From Lachnoclostridium sp. UBA1308 (GTDB lineage Bacteria; Bacillota; Clostridia; Lachnospirales; Lachnospiraceae): a stretch of 59,208 nt of DNA. Positions within the stretch are counted from its first letter, which is position 1; each line of letters opens with the position of its first letter. Shown here piece after piece: positions 59,082 through 59,208 of this stretch. The stretch spans positions 8,448 through 67,655 of the forward strand of contig DBTU01000044.1 of the NCBI GenBank assembly GCA_002307215.1, given 5' to 3'. Below the pieces are notes generated by a model. That model saw nothing but the letters and a program-made list of their open reading frames with translations. It ran no database searches and was not told the DNA's origin. A program made the position numbers and the translations under genes.

Positions 59082-59208
59082 CTTTAAGTATCATATTTAT
59101 TAGTATAAGTAATATTGAATGTGGGCAAATGCATGATGTTTTTGTATTTTTCGAATGGCAGCAGCAATTGAAAAGTATATTAGGTAGTGTGAAATAAAGA
59201 ACAATTTC

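Overview
The window reads as a chromosome segment of a low-GC anaerobic Firmicute, most likely a Lachnospiraceae-type Clostridium relative. The basis is the gene order of the S10-spc-alpha ribosomal superoperon followed by ecfA1-ecfA2-ecfT-truA, AGGAGG-type Shine-Dalgarno (SD) sites, frequent GTG/TTG starts, the Z-type zinc S14, an extended L17, and the clostridial style of the accessory genes. No rRNA, tRNA, CRISPR array, transposase or prophage gene was seen.

Layout. (1) 1-10.2 kb, accessory: a triplicated GC-rich terminator-like repeat, an apparently self-regulating MerR/TipAS regulator, a phosphohexomutase, a bacteriohemerythrin, then on the minus strand pspA-ydjG-ydjH-ydjI, the same four-gene membrane-stress set as in Bacillus subtilis. 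Next come an rRNA-methyltransferase-like gene and an MFS exporter with a leader peptide and competing hairpins in its 5' leader. (2) 10.4-28.2 kb: a strong promoter and structured leader, then rpsJ to rplO, secY, adk, map, a KOW protein, infA, a second promoter, rpmJ, rpsM, rpsK, rpsD, rpoA and rplQ, ending in a strong terminator. (3) 28.3-32.6 kb: the EcfA1-EcfA2-EcfT energy-coupling module, truA and mgtC. (4) 32.9-46.8 kb: an AT-rich Wzx/Wzy-type polysaccharide locus. It has its own promoter and a leader hairpin resembling an attenuator, and holds ugd, a uronate epimerase, an Alg14/Alg13-like pair, a very unusual beta-propeller/glycosyltransferase fusion, further glycosyltransferases, a polymerase, a pyruvyltransferase, a flippase and an SDR. 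With a vanZ-like gene it sits between truA/mgtC and rplM-rpsI, which usually follow truA directly in related genomes. (5) 47.6-48.9 kb: a consensus promoter, rplM, rpsI and terminators. (6) 49-59 kb, accessory: a chloramphenicol-phosphotransferase-like kinase, a Kef-type antiporter, a chemoreceptor, a VOC protein, an ABC-F ATPase with leader peptide and overlapping terminator, a YitT protein with a terminator in its leader, two tiny minus-strand ORFs, and a SAM methyltransferase.

The main theme beyond standard genes is RNA-level control. Two candidate drug-response genes (MFS, ABC-F) carry short leader ORFs overlapping alternative hairpins or a terminator. Three genes (pspA, ydjG, infA) share a tripartite SD / anti-SD / anti-anti-SD arrangement, expanded into tandem repeats for two of them. 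The polysaccharide operon and yitT have terminator-like hairpins between promoter and first gene. The S10 leader has a long-range helix. Two undescribed small ORFs (48 and 24 codons) with good ribosome sites lie at 57.7-57.9 kb. All functional calls come from reading the sequence by eye; no database search was run.
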